DNA of 64,000 nt from assembly GCA_044341215.1 (NCBI GenBank), contig JBIISC010000003.1, positions 1 through 64,000 of the forward strand, given 5' to 3'. A program made the position numbers and the translations under genes. The notes under the pieces were generated by a model. It was not told the DNA's origin and did no database searches. It saw only the letters and a list, made by a program, of their open reading frames with translations. This DNA is from JAFMIT01 sp044341215 (GTDB lineage Bacteria; Actinomycetota; Actinomycetes; S36-B12; UBA5976). This document shows positions 16,162 to 25,134 of the stretch, piece by piece (within the stretch, counting starts at the first letter, position 1; each line of letters begins with the position of its first letter).

Positions 16162-17171
16162 GTAATCTTGTTCCGAATCAAAGTCGACCAACTCCTGCTG
16201 AAGTAAACCACGCACATCGTCGAGCAGATAATGATCCAAATATTGCCAAGCGGGTTGAACGCCAAGTTGCAACTATGTTTGGCCTAAGCGCAGTCTTGGC
16301 AATTCTTTTTATCGTTTCTTACGTGGCAATTGACCCATCAGTAGAAATTGGAATACCTGTTATTGGCACAACAACTGCGTTGAATATAGCGCTGGGTTTA
16401 ACCATGGGTGGATCGATACTACTAATTGGAACAGGCGCAATTCACTGGGCAAAAAAACTTATGCCAGATGTTGAAGTGGTTGAAGAAAGACATGAATTCA
16501 AAAGCAGCGATGAAGACAAAGCTGCGCTAGCTGAAACTTTTGCAATTGGTACTGAAGAATCAGGTTTCGTTAAGAGGCCACTGATTCGTCGCACTCTACT
16601 TGGGGCAATGGCATTGTTCCCAATTCCTTTAGTTGTAATGCTGCGGGACCTCGGACCCGATTCAACCGAACTTCGTTTTCGGACTATGTGGCGTTCAGGA
16701 TTGCGATTACTGCATGACGTTACTTACGAGCCAATTAGAGCTGCAGATATTCCAATTGGAAACCTGATAAATGCTGTTCCTGAAGGTATGCATGAATTAG
16801 AAGAAGAAGTTGGAAATCTAAATGAACGCGCTAAGTCTGTAATCATTGTCGTTCGTATTTCTCCAGACAAATTGATTTCACAACAAGGCGGAACTACAGA
16901 TGCGCCTTGGGATTACAACGGCGTAGTTGCATACTCCAAAGTTTGCACCCATTCAGGTTGCCCAATTTCGCTTTACGAACAACGCACTCACCACTTGTTG
17001 TGCCCATGCCACCAATCAACTTTCGACTTGGCTGACTCTGGTCGAGTAGTTTTTGGTCCGGCAGCTCGTCGGATGCCTCAACTCGGTATCACAGTCGACA
17101 GTGAAGGCTACTTAATCGCACGCGGCGATTTTGATGAACCCGTAGGTCCGAGTTTCTGGGAGCGCTCATGA
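16158..17171 (+). CDS. qcrA: Rieske iron-sulfur subunit of the bc1 complex
   Basis: Carries the 2Fe-2S cluster that accepts electrons from menaquinol. The cluster ligands are CTHSGCP and CPCHQSTF (Cys-His pairs), about residues 260-300 of 337, followed by GPAARRMPQL. The N-terminal half has the three membrane helices typical of actinobacterial Rieske proteins (two near 40-100 and one near 150, where RRTLLGAMALFPIPLVVML lies). It overlaps qcrC and qcrB by 4 bases each, so the three are translationally coupled. Confidence 0.95.
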   Translation: MSNLVPNQSRPTPAEVNHAHRRADNDPNIAKRVERQVATMFGLSAVLAILFIVSYVAIDPSVEIGIPVIGTTTALNIALGLTMGGSILLIGTGAIHWAKKLMPDVEVVEERHEFKSSDEDKAALAETFAIGTEESGFVKRPLIRRTLLGAMALFPIPLVVMLRDLGPDSTELRFRTMWRSGLRLLHDVTYEPIRAADIPIGNLINAVPEGMHELEEEVGNLNERAKSVIIVVRISPDKLISQQGGTTDAPWDYNGVVAYSKVCTHSGCPISLYEQRTHHLLCPCHQSTFDLADSGRVVFGPAARRMPQLGITVDSEGYLIARGDFDEPVGPSFWERS

Positions 17172-18796
17172 GTAAAAAAGAAAACGCAGTCTTAAAGTGG
17201 GCTGACGATCGCTTTGGCGGCGCAAAGGCGCTAAAGACAGCAATGAATAAGGTGTTTCCCGACCACTGGTCATTCATGCTTGGAGAGATTGCACTCTATT
17301 CGTTCATTATTTTGCTCTTGAGTGGCGTATACCTAACTTTGTACTTCGTTCCGTCTATGACCGAGGTTGTTTACAACGGCTCCTATCTTCCACTTAAAGG
17401 TGTGAAAATGACAGAGGCTTACGCGTCATCACTTAGCATTTCATTTGATGTGCGCGGTGGACTACTTATGCGTCAAATCCATCACTGGGCAGCATTGTTC
17501 TTTGTTGGCGCAATGTCAGTTCACATGATCCGCATTTTCTTCACTGGCGCATTTCGTAAACCACGTGAGGCAAACTGGGTCATCGGAACAATTCTTTTAA
17601 TTCTAGGAATTGTCGAAGGTTTTGCTGGCTACTCATTGCCAGACGATTTGCTATCCGGCACCGGTCTTCGAATCACTGAAGGCATAATTTTGGCCACACC
17701 GTTTGCAGGCACTTGGGTTTCATCGCTTTTATTCGGTGGCGAGTTCCCAGGCACTGAATTCATCCCGCGCCTTTTCACAATCCACGTGTTGCTAATTCCA
17801 GGAATCTTCTTGGCTTTAATAACTGCTCATATGATATTAGTTGTGTTCCACAAGCACACCCAGTTCCCAGGGCCTGGTCGTACTAATAAGAACGTGGTTG
17901 GCTACCCACTATTCCCCGTTTACATTGCAAAAGCTGGTGGATTCTTTTTCATCGTATTTGGAATCATCACTGTAATTTCAACTCTTGCGACCATCAACCC
18001 GATTTGGATGTTCGGACCATATATTCCAAATGCGGTTGGTGCTGGTTCGCAACCCGACTGGTACATGGGATTCTTAGATGGCGCAGTTCGCATAATGCCT
18101 GGATTCGAATTGAATGTTTTCAATAACACAATTGTTATGAACTTAATCGTTCCAGCAATGATTTTGCCAGCATTGATGATTACCCCGATGATTCTCTACC
18201 CTTGGATTGAGGCTTGGGCAAGTGGAGATAAAGGTGAGCACCATGTACTAGACAGGCCACGTAACGCACCTACCCGTACAGCACTCGGTGTAATGGCGCT
18301 GACCTTTTACATGCTTCTATGGATTTCTGGCGGTAACGATCTAATTGCTATCACGTTCGGACTTTCCATAAATGCGATTACTTGGACTCTGCGTTTTGGT
18401 TTATTCATAATTCCAGCAATAGCCTTCTGGGCAACAAAGCGAATTTGTTTATCTCTGCAACGCCGCGATCGCGACAAGTTGCTACATGGCCGTGAGACTG
18501 GTCAAATCATTCGCTTGCCTCATGGTGAATTTATTGAAATTCATGCACCGGTTAACGAAGTCGAAAAAGCAAAGATTCTTTCAAAAACAGATATTGCACC
18601 AATCGCCGCACCTGCCAGCCATGATGCACAAGGTGTTGCGCAACGCGGACTACTTGCCAAACGTCTGCAAGCTAAGGTTTCATATTTCTTCTACGGTGAC
18701 AATATTCCCGCTCCTACTGCCGCTGAAATCGCTGAAGCTGAAGCTCATATGGGACATATTGAAAGCGCGGATCGCTCAGAAATTTCTCAGCACTAA
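17168..18796 (+). CDS. qcrB: Cytochrome b subunit of the bc1 complex
   Basis: Quinol-oxidising, diheme b membrane subunit, 542 aa with the actinobacterial C-terminal extension. Heme ligand histidines are in MRQIHHWAALFFVGAMSVHM and in HVLLIPGIFLALITAHM. The quinol-site motif region around PDWYMGF is present (the PEWY-type sequence of other organisms). The last roughly 100 residues are polar and cytoplasmic. The gene closes the ctaE-qcrCAB operon and is followed by a strong terminator hairpin. In mycobacteria this subunit is the target of Q203-type inhibitors. Confidence 0.95.
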   Translation: MSKKENAVLKWADDRFGGAKALKTAMNKVFPDHWSFMLGEIALYSFIILLLSGVYLTLYFVPSMTEVVYNGSYLPLKGVKMTEAYASSLSISFDVRGGLLMRQIHHWAALFFVGAMSVHMIRIFFTGAFRKPREANWVIGTILLILGIVEGFAGYSLPDDLLSGTGLRITEGIILATPFAGTWVSSLLFGGEFPGTEFIPRLFTIHVLLIPGIFLALITAHMILVVFHKHTQFPGPGRTNKNVVGYPLFPVYIAKAGGFFFIVFGIITVISTLATINPIWMFGPYIPNAVGAGSQPDWYMGFLDGAVRIMPGFELNVFNNTIVMNLIVPAMILPALMITPMILYPWIEAWASGDKGEHHVLDRPRNAPTRTALGVMALTFYMLLWISGGNDLIAITFGLSINAITWTLRFGLFIIPAIAFWATKRICLSLQRRDRDKLLHGRETGQIIRLPHGEFIEIHAPVNEVEKAKILSKTDIAPIAAPASHDAQGVAQRGLLAKRLQAKVSYFFYGDNIPAPTAAEIAEAEAHMGHIESADRSEISQH

Positions 18797-18807
18797 ACAT
18801 TTCGATA

Positions 18808-18850
18808 GAAAAGTGGCTAGTTGCATTCAGCAATTAGCCACTTTTCTCGT
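18808..18850 (+). terminator. Rho-independent terminator after qcrB
   Basis: Arms 18808-18819 (GAAAAGTGGCTA) and 18835-18846 pair perfectly over 12 bases. The stem continues through a G-U pair and TTGC/GCAA to a 5-base loop, and ends in TTTTC. It sits 12 bases after the qcrB stop. Confidence 0.85.
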
Positions 18851-18855
18851 AGATT
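18850..18855 (+). promoter_or_regulatory. -10 box of leaderless acyltransferase promoter
   Basis: TAGATT, then TGGGTG, then ATG at 18862: spacing 6. It favours ATG 18862 over the GTG at 18859. Confidence 0.55.
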
Positions 18856-18861
18856 TGGGTG

Positions 18862-20250
18862 ATGCCCAGCAAACTTCTATTGAGTACGACACTTCGAGGA
18901 ATTGAAACTCCAAGCAATAGGGACAGATCTATTGACGCGGTTCGAGCCTACGGACTCATTGTTGTGGTGGCCGGACATTACTTAATGGGAATTGTTCAAT
19001 GGAATCGCAATGTTCCGCACCTTGGGAACACGCTGTCGTCTTCAATCGGCCTCCAAGCTATAACCTGGATTTTTCAAGTAATGCCACTTTTCTTTATCGC
19101 CGGTGGCGCTGCCAACTACATCTCATGGAATTCTGCAAAAACCAAACAAACTTCCTATGCAATCTGGCTATGGAAGCGTGCGCATCGTTTGCTAAGCCCA
19201 GCCCTGGTGTATTTATTTGTCATGATCACACTCGGTGCACTAATTACGCCAAATGCTAATCGTGAAATGGGCCGAGTTTTACTAAATATTTCAACCCAGC
19301 TGCTTTGGTTTCTAGGTGTCTATATTGTGATTACCGCGATTACTCCCCTGAGTGTGCGACTATACGAACGTTTCCGTATTCAATCAGTACTCGTATGGCT
19401 CGCCTTAATTGCCTTTTGCGACTTCGCGCATCTTGCAGACACGCCATTTGCGCCGGTTTCCTTACTAAATTTCATATTTGTTTGGGCGATGGTCAGTCAA
19501 TTTGGATATTCGTTTGAAAAAAATATGGTTCCTAAAAAAATCGCTGCCGCAATTTTGCTGACTGCGCTCTCCATTGAGATAGCTCTGGTTGCTTTATTTC
19601 CCTATCCAATATCGTTAGTGGGTATGCCGACAGATTCTGTGAGCAATATGGCACCTCCAACCTTGGTCCTTGCCCTACACAGCGTGTTCGTTTGGGGACT
19701 ACTAAGCATTTTCAAAGATCGCATAAATGAATTTTGTAAGCGATTAAGTATCTGGAAATTTGTTGTAGGTGTAAATATGGCTGCGATGACTATCTATCTT
19801 TGGCATATTCCAATCATCATGTTCTTAACCGTAGGTAGTCACTTTATTGGTTTTGATCGTTCTGCCATCTTGATTGCTGGAAGACCCTACCCTGGTGAGG
19901 GATTTTGGTTGCAAACCATTCCTTTCATCTTATTTTGTGGCTTTGTCGTCTATTGGTTTGTTCAAATCGCCTGGTCAATTGAACACTTGAAAATAAATTG
20001 GTGGCAGGGCGAAGCAAATCTGAGTACCAGGAGCAATTGGCGCAACCTGATGGCTATCTCTGGAGTGTTTTTGATTGGAACTGGACTGCTAGCGGTAGCT
20101 GGAACCGGCTTGCATGAATTTCCAAACGGCACCCAAGAACTTTCAGGGGTCTCATTCAAAAATGGTCAAGCGGCAACCATTTTCATTATTGGAATTGCAT
20201 TATCGAGACTGGCTATCTCTTCGAAATCAAAATCCGATCTTGGACAATAA
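18862..20250 (+). CDS. Acyltransferase family 3 membrane protein
   Basis: A 462 aa protein with about ten to eleven membrane helices. The N-terminal segment RSIDAVRAYGLIVVVAGHY carries the Arg and the His after helix 1 that are typical of acyltransferase-3 proteins, which transfer acetyl or other acyl groups to sugars, peptidoglycan or lipids. The substrate is unknown. Transcription probably starts at its own leaderless promoter just after the qcrB terminator. The last 38 bases overlap the convergent EamA gene. It is not part of the usual qcr operon of actinobacteria, so it may be a local insertion. Confidence 0.8.
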   Translation: MPSKLLLSTTLRGIETPSNRDRSIDAVRAYGLIVVVAGHYLMGIVQWNRNVPHLGNTLSSSIGLQAITWIFQVMPLFFIAGGAANYISWNSAKTKQTSYAIWLWKRAHRLLSPALVYLFVMITLGALITPNANREMGRVLLNISTQLLWFLGVYIVITAITPLSVRLYERFRIQSVLVWLALIAFCDFAHLADTPFAPVSLLNFIFVWAMVSQFGYSFEKNMVPKKIAAAILLTALSIEIALVALFPYPISLVGMPTDSVSNMAPPTLVLALHSVFVWGLLSIFKDRINEFCKRLSIWKFVVGVNMAAMTIYLWHIPIIMFLTVGSHFIGFDRSAILIAGRPYPGEGFWLQTIPFILFCGFVVYWFVQIAWSIEHLKINWWQGEANLSTRSNWRNLMAISGVFLIGTGLLAVAGTGLHEFPNGTQELSGVSFKNGQAATIFIIGIALSRLAISSKSKSDLGQ

Positions 20251-21100
20251 AAATCCCAAGCAGCACAATCAACGCACCAACTGGTTCATACCAATAAAGT
20301 GTTTCTTGCAATAAGAATGCACCAGCCAATACCGCAACCAGCGGCATCCAGTAAGTAACGGTGCTTGCAATTAGTGGGCCTTTTTTTTCAACCACAAAGA
20401 AGTGTGAAGCAAAAGCCAAACCAGATCCAAATGCACCAAGTGCCAATACGGCCATCAGGCTCGAAGTTGTTGGATTTATTGGAGCCCACTCAAATAAAGC
20501 GAATGGGAGCACTTGAATTGCCCCGAAAGATAGTTGCAGAGCTGCTCCAACTATCGGGTGCAGACCTTGGGGCAAGATGAATCGACGCATATATGGAAAC
20601 GAAATTCCATAAAGCAATACAGCCGCAAAACAATATGCAACACCAGTTAAATCATTCGCAGTTGAAGCTTGCCATGCTCCTAAAACAACACAAACGCCTA
20701 TAAAACCAATTACCAAACCGATTTGCTGATTTACCTTAGGTTTGGCTTCACGAAAAATTGCGACAGTCGCCAACCATGCGATTAAAGGTACGGTTGCATT
20801 GATGATGCTCGCCACGATTGATGAGACGGATGTTTCTGCGTAAGCAAAAAATAATCCTGGCAAACTATTATTGAGCAATCCCATCACAAAGAAATGGCCG
20901 AAAAGTTTTGTTGCCTTTGGAATTTTTAGACGTAAGAAAAGCACCAAAATCCAAAGTGTCGATGCGCCAATTAATACCCTGCCGGCTGCAACTTGATTAG
21001 GTGTAAAACTTTGTAAACCCACCATAATGAAATAGAACGAAAGTCCCCACATCAAAGAAGTAGCAACATAAGCTGGCACCCACTTCGAATCAGATTTCAT
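20213..21100 (-). CDS. EamA/DMT-family permease
   Basis: A 295 aa membrane protein with ten predicted helices arranged as two EamA repeats (first half to about residue 140, second from about 150), starting WVPAYVATSLMWGLSFYFI, a typical DMT opening. Members export or import small metabolites, amino acids or nucleobases; the substrate cannot be read from the sequence. It begins 11 bases after the ctaF stop, so it is likely co-transcribed with ctaC-ctaD-ctaF. It overlaps the convergent acyltransferase gene. Confidence 0.85.
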   Translation of the reverse strand: MKSDSKWVPAYVATSLMWGLSFYFIMVGLQSFTPNQVAAGRVLIGASTLWILVLFLRLKIPKATKLFGHFFVMGLLNNSLPGLFFAYAETSVSSIVASIINATVPLIAWLATVAIFREAKPKVNQQIGLVIGFIGVCVVLGAWQASTANDLTGVAYCFAAVLLYGISFPYMRRFILPQGLHPIVGAALQLSFGAIQVLPFALFEWAPINPTTSSLMAVLALGAFGSGLAFASHFFVVEKKGPLIASTVTYWMPLVAVLAGAFLLQETLYWYEPVGALIVLLGIFIVQDRILISKR

Positions 21101-21111
21101 CGAAATCGAAT

Positions 21112-21507
21112 TTACTGAACGAAATCGCCGCGGTGGTACTCAAACAACCAACCAAATACTGAAGTTAGTAACACCACAAATCCAAGCACGACAATCCAAG
21201 TTGCAAAAATCAATCCGATGAAAGTGAGCCAAGCCCCAATTGCGACTGGCAGCGGCCACCAGGAATGTGGACTGAAGAAACCATAATCAGAATCTGCTTC
21301 TTCTATGTTTCCATCAGCGCGATCTTCTGGCCGAGTTCCTATTCGCTTACCTGTTGCCAGAAGATAGAAACCGATAATTACCGACAAGCCACCGGTCAAA
21401 GCCAAAACTGTGGTGCCGATAACATCGCCACTCATTACAGAGTAAATCCAAGCAATTAGGGCGTAGAAAACTGCGCCACCGACAAATAATCCACCTTCAA
21501 TTTTCAT
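21112..21507 (-). CDS. ctaF: Cytochrome c oxidase subunit IV (actinobacterial type)
   Basis: A 131 aa protein with four membrane helices: a first pair near residues 5-50, a charged loop (RPEDRADGNIEEADSDYGFFSPHSWWPLP) and a second pair. The FFSPHSWWPLP segment is characteristic of actinobacterial CtaF. It is a structural accessory subunit of the aa3 oxidase. It follows ctaD by 7 bases. Confidence 0.92.
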   Translation of the reverse strand: MKIEGGLFVGGAVFYALIAWIYSVMSGDVIGTTVLALTGGLSVIIGFYLLATGKRIGTRPEDRADGNIEEADSDYGFFSPHSWWPLPVAIGAWLTFIGLIFATWIVVLGFVVLLTSVFGWLFEYHRGDFVQ

Positions 21508-21514
21508 TTCAGGT

Positions 21515-23170
21515 TCACTCGCCCTCTACATCCGGATGATGCAAATCGAATGCCGGACGTTCGGAACGGATTCTTGGCAAGGTGACAAAGTTATGGCGCG
21601 GCGGTGGACATGAAGTTGCCCACTCCAAAGATGCCCCCCAACCCCATGGATCGTCAGAAGTGACAAGCGGGGCTGTGCGGTAGGTCTTGTAAACATTGTA
21701 GAAGAACACCAAAGTTGAAGCTCCGAGGATTATCGATCCAACAGTTGAAATCATATTTAACTGCGTGAATCCGTCGCTTTCTAAATAGTCAACGTAGCGT
21801 CGTGGCATACCCATAACGCCAAGCCAGTGTTGGATCAAGAAAGTTGCGTGGAAGCCGATAAAGGCTAACCAAAAATGTAGTTTTCCAAGTCGCTCATCGA
21901 GCATGCGTCCGGTCCACTTTGGCCACCAGAAGTAAAAGCCAGCAAACATCGCAAATACAACAGTTCCGAAAACAACATAGTGGAAGTGAGCTACAACAAA
22001 GTAGGTGTCACTTACGTGGAAGTCGATTGGTGGCATGGCCAACAAAACTCCAGTTAAGCCACCGAATAGGAATGTTGCCAAAAAGCCAATCGTCCAAAGC
22101 ATTGGAGATTCAAAGGTGAGAGAACCCCCCCACATAGTTCCAATCCAGTTGAAGAATTTCACCCCAGTTGGAACTGCAATCAACATCGTCATGGCGCTAA
22201 AGAATGGAAGATTTACAGCCCCAGTTACATACATGTGGTGTGCCCATACAGTCATTGAAAGACCAGCAATAGCAATTGTTGCAAAAATTAGACCTTTGTA
22301 TCCAAAAATCGGTTTGCGGCTAAACACCGGCAAAATTTCAGATGCAATTCCAAAGAATGGCAGAGCAAGAATGTAAACCTCGGGATGACCAAAAAACCAG
22401 AACAGGTGTTGCCAAAGAATCGCGCCACCATTTGCAGCTTCAAAAACTACAGATCCAAATTTTCGATCAACTTCGAGAACAATAAGTGCGGCAGCAAGAA
22501 CTGGAAACGCCATTAAAACCAAAACACTGGTGCATAAGGTGTTCCAGGTGAAAATGCTCATGCGGAACATTGTCATTCCTGGTGCACGCATTGTGAAGAT
22601 CGTCGTTACGAAGTTAACCGCGCTGAGGATGGTTCCCAAACCGCCCAAGGCAAGGCCAAGTAACCACATGTCGCCGCCAGCGCCAGGTGAATTGACTGCG
22701 TTTGATAAAGGCGCATATGCAAACCAGCCAAAGCTGGCAGCTCCACCTGGAGTTAAGAATCCCGCTACAACAGTTAACCCGCCGAAAAGAAACAACCAGT
22801 AACCCAACATGTTGAGTCGCGGAAACGCAACGTCTGGGGCTCCAATTTGCAAAGGCATGATTATGTTTGCGAAGCCAACAAAAAGCGGTGTCGCAAAAAG
22901 AAACAGCATGATGGTGCCGTGCATTGTGAAGAGCTGGTTGTATTGATCGTTATTTAAAAATTGCAAACCAGGGCGAGCTAATTCTGCGCGCATGGCCAGA
23001 GCCATAACCCCAGCAAGAGAAAAGAAAACCATTGAAGTAATGAGATACATGTAACCAATTGTTTTGTGATCAGTTGATGTAATCCATTTGACAACGGTTC
23101 GGCCTACCCGGCGATCGCGCGGGGCACGAGACTCATATGCATTCGTCGACCGTTCGGAAAGAATTGTCAT
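21515..23170 (-). CDS. ctaD: Cytochrome c oxidase subunit I
   Basis: Catalytic heme a / heme a3-CuB subunit, 551 aa with twelve helices. Diagnostic segments: TMHGTIMLFLF (heme a ligand His), WQHLFWFFGHPEVYILALP (CuB His and cross-linked Tyr), WAHHMYVTG (CuB His pair), and HFHYVVFGTVVFAMFAGFYFW (heme ligands). The K-channel and D-channel regions look complete. Its start overlaps the ctaC stop by 4 bases. In M. tuberculosis ctaD is elsewhere; here it is grouped with ctaC. Confidence 0.97.
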   Translation of the reverse strand: MTILSERSTNAYESRAPRDRRVGRTVVKWITSTDHKTIGYMYLITSMVFFSLAGVMALAMRAELARPGLQFLNNDQYNQLFTMHGTIMLFLFATPLFVGFANIIMPLQIGAPDVAFPRLNMLGYWLFLFGGLTVVAGFLTPGGAASFGWFAYAPLSNAVNSPGAGGDMWLLGLALGGLGTILSAVNFVTTIFTMRAPGMTMFRMSIFTWNTLCTSVLVLMAFPVLAAALIVLEVDRKFGSVVFEAANGGAILWQHLFWFFGHPEVYILALPFFGIASEILPVFSRKPIFGYKGLIFATIAIAGLSMTVWAHHMYVTGAVNLPFFSAMTMLIAVPTGVKFFNWIGTMWGGSLTFESPMLWTIGFLATFLFGGLTGVLLAMPPIDFHVSDTYFVVAHFHYVVFGTVVFAMFAGFYFWWPKWTGRMLDERLGKLHFWLAFIGFHATFLIQHWLGVMGMPRRYVDYLESDGFTQLNMISTVGSIILGASTLVFFYNVYKTYRTAPLVTSDDPWGWGASLEWATSCPPPRHNFVTLPRIRSERPAFDLHHPDVEGE

Positions 23171-23949
23171 TTCGTTACTCCTGCTGCATCTGTAGACCTA
23201 CCGGACTCAAGAACTCCAACTTGACCGGCATCGATAAGGCTTTGAATGTGGGCTTCGTAATCTGCACGTGATACCACTTGTACGTTGAACAGCATTCTTG
23301 AATGGTCTGCTCCGCAAAGTTCGGTGCATTTACCTACATAAGTACCAAACTTGTTTGGAGTGAGTTCGAACATGTTTTTACGTCCTGGAATAACATCCAT
23401 TTTCTGGTAAAAGGCTGGCACCCAAAATGAGTGAATAACATCAGGTGACGTAAGTTCAAAACGAACCGTTTCATCGATTGGAAGGTAGAGCGTTGGCCGC
23501 TCACCTGGCGTTCCGATTTCGTAGGCACCTTCTTCTAAATAATTGAAAGTCCATGACCAGCGAAAGCCAACGACGCCAACGGTGTGAGTTGGTTTATCTG
23601 TTAAAGCTGTCAACGCAGTTTGATCGCGCCAGGTGAAAACTGCCAAAACCAAAATCATTACAAGTGGTGCAAGGGTGTAAAGAATTTCCAGCGGCATGTT
23701 GTATTTAGTTTGCTCAGGAATTCCATCATTCTTCTTGCGCCTAAAGCGAAAGAAGACAAAAATCATTAGGCCCCAGACCAATGCTCCGACCAACCAAGCA
23801 GCTAACCAAGAGTTTGTCCAAAGTGATTCGATGATCGGACCCTCTTTAGTAGCAGGGGCAGGCATCCCCATGCGAAGAAAATCATCTCCACTACATCCGG
23901 TTAAAAGAAAAGCACTCACTGTGAGTAATCCGAGCATCCGTTTGTTCAA
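23167..23949 (-). CDS. ctaC: Cytochrome c oxidase subunit II (lipoprotein)
   Basis: CuA-bearing subunit. A lipoprotein signal peptide ends in LLTG-C (Cys about 19), two membrane helices follow (about 45-70 and 90-110), then the cupredoxin domain with the CuA site CTELCGADHSRM and the upstream His in DVIHSFWVPAF. Length is 260 aa. First gene of ctaC-ctaD-ctaF(-eamA). The start is TTG at 23947-23949 in the present reading; an internal ATG four codons on is possible. Divergent from the cysteine-desulfurase-like gene. Confidence 0.94.
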   Translation of the reverse strand: MNKRMLGLLTVSAFLLTGCSGDDFLRMGMPAPATKEGPIIESLWTNSWLAAWLVGALVWGLMIFVFFRFRRKKNDGIPEQTKYNMPLEILYTLAPLVMILVLAVFTWRDQTALTALTDKPTHTVGVVGFRWSWTFNYLEEGAYEIGTPGERPTLYLPIDETVRFELTSPDVIHSFWVPAFYQKMDVIPGRKNMFELTPNKFGTYVGKCTELCGADHSRMLFNVQVVSRADYEAHIQSLIDAGQVGVLESGRSTDAAGVTK

Positions 23950-24063
23950 AATGCGATCCCATCACGTTGTGCCAATATCTCAAGAATTTGGCTATTTTCA
24001 GTGCCCTCAGGTTACTCCAGTGTGAGCAAAGCCGGTGCTTCACCTCTCAAATTTCGACCGCCC

Positions 24064-24085
24064 AAAAATGTGACTTAACTCGCAC
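24064..24085. promoter_or_regulatory. AAAAATGTGACT motif shared with the ctaG-ctaE region
   Basis: AAAAATGTGACTTA followed a few bases later by CAC lies between ctaC and the divergent gene. The same AAAAATGTGACT, also followed closely by CAC, lies at 14672-14691 between ctaG and ctaE. A common regulator of oxidase genes is possible but unproven. Confidence 0.35.
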
Positions 24086-24096
24086 GAATGCATTAC

Positions 24097-24102
24097 TAAC
24101 CT
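24097..24102 (+). promoter_or_regulatory. -10 box of leaderless promoter
   Basis: TAACCT, TGGGCT, then GTG 24109: spacing 6. The same CTAACCTTGGGC occurs before the MFS gene at 55539. Confidence 0.6.
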
Positions 24103-24108
24103 TGGGCT

Positions 24109-25134
24109 GTGAATGAATCTCGGATTTACCTAGATGCCCAAGGTGGCCAGCGCCCCAACCAGACTATTTCGGACATGACTAAAGCGATGCTTTCCCTGTC
24201 TTGGAATGACGGTAAATCTCGCCACCATGAAGCGGCAGCTAGCCAAACTGCCCGCGAGATAGCGCTCAACACGTTAGCGAGTGGCTTTGGAGTACAAGCA
24301 AATCAAATCCTGCCTATTCATCGACTTGGTAATGTTCTTGAACTTCTCGCTGAGGTCTATCCAGACGCTGCCGTTAGTAGCGCTAGTCGAAAAGGCGCCC
24401 TACAAAGTTTCAAGGGGAAAAAATTAACTGTTGACAATTGCGGACGAATAAATCAATTCACTGGATATAAAAGTTTCTTCACCCCCGCTGCAAATCAAGA
24501 AACGGGCGTAATTGAAAACATAGAACAAATCTCAACTAAGACTGGCGCAATTGCAATTGTCGATGCAACTGAATGGATTGGTCGAACACAGAATTTGCCA
24601 TTCGGCGAAATATTAATTGCGAAAGCATCGAGTTGGGCTGGGCCAAACTCTGCATGTTTCATTATTTCAAAAGACCAATTTATTGACATAGAAGCTCGAA
24701 AACGTGCACAGTTGATGCCAGATGATTTTTCATTACTTTGGGCAGCAAGTGCATTCGAGCAGCTTGGAGATGTTTCTGAAACAGAAAACCGTATTCGAGG
24801 TTTTTCTGTCGAAATTTGTCAGGCACTTTCAAGTTTTGACGAAATTACAATCCATGGAGATAAACATGCGCTGCCCCACCTCATCTCATTCGATATTCAA
24901 AACGTGGATAGTGAAACAGCAGCCGTAAACTTTGATAAATTCGCGATTGCTGTTGGCTCTGGTAGCGCTTGTGCGGTTTCGAATTCGCAGTCAAGCCATG
25001 TGCTCGAATCTATGGGAGTTGCAAGTGCGGGAAATGTGCGATTGTCGATTCCGCTTGATTTCACTCAAAAAGATGTTGATTTCTTCGTAGCAAAACTGCC
25101 AAAAATTGTGGCTGAATTAACGCAGACACTTTAG
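24109..25134 (+). CDS. Cysteine desulfurase-like class V aminotransferase, active site altered
   Basis: A 341 aa PLP fold type I protein of the NifS/IscS family: YLDAQGGQRPN start, QETGVIENI (NNETG-like), IVDATEWIGR with the PLP-pairing Asp, ILIAKASSWAGP with the candidate Schiff-base Lys, and GSGSACAVSNS with the persulfide-type Cys. Compared with IscS, the His that stacks on PLP appears replaced (SASRKG instead of a TEH-type motif) and the His before the Lys is Ala. It may be slow, partner-dependent, or act on another substrate. The nearby A-type Fe-S carrier and nadA (a 4Fe-4S enzyme) suggest a sulfur-delivery link. It overlaps the convergent PfkB kinase gene by 18 bases. Confidence 0.78.
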   Translation: MNESRIYLDAQGGQRPNQTISDMTKAMLSLSWNDGKSRHHEAAASQTAREIALNTLASGFGVQANQILPIHRLGNVLELLAEVYPDAAVSSASRKGALQSFKGKKLTVDNCGRINQFTGYKSFFTPAANQETGVIENIEQISTKTGAIAIVDATEWIGRTQNLPFGEILIAKASSWAGPNSACFIISKDQFIDIEARKRAQLMPDDFSLLWAASAFEQLGDVSETENRIRGFSVEICQALSSFDEITIHGDKHALPHLISFDIQNVDSETAAVNFDKFAIAVGSGSACAVSNSQSSHVLESMGVASAGNVRLSIPLDFTQKDVDFFVAKLPKIVAELTQTL

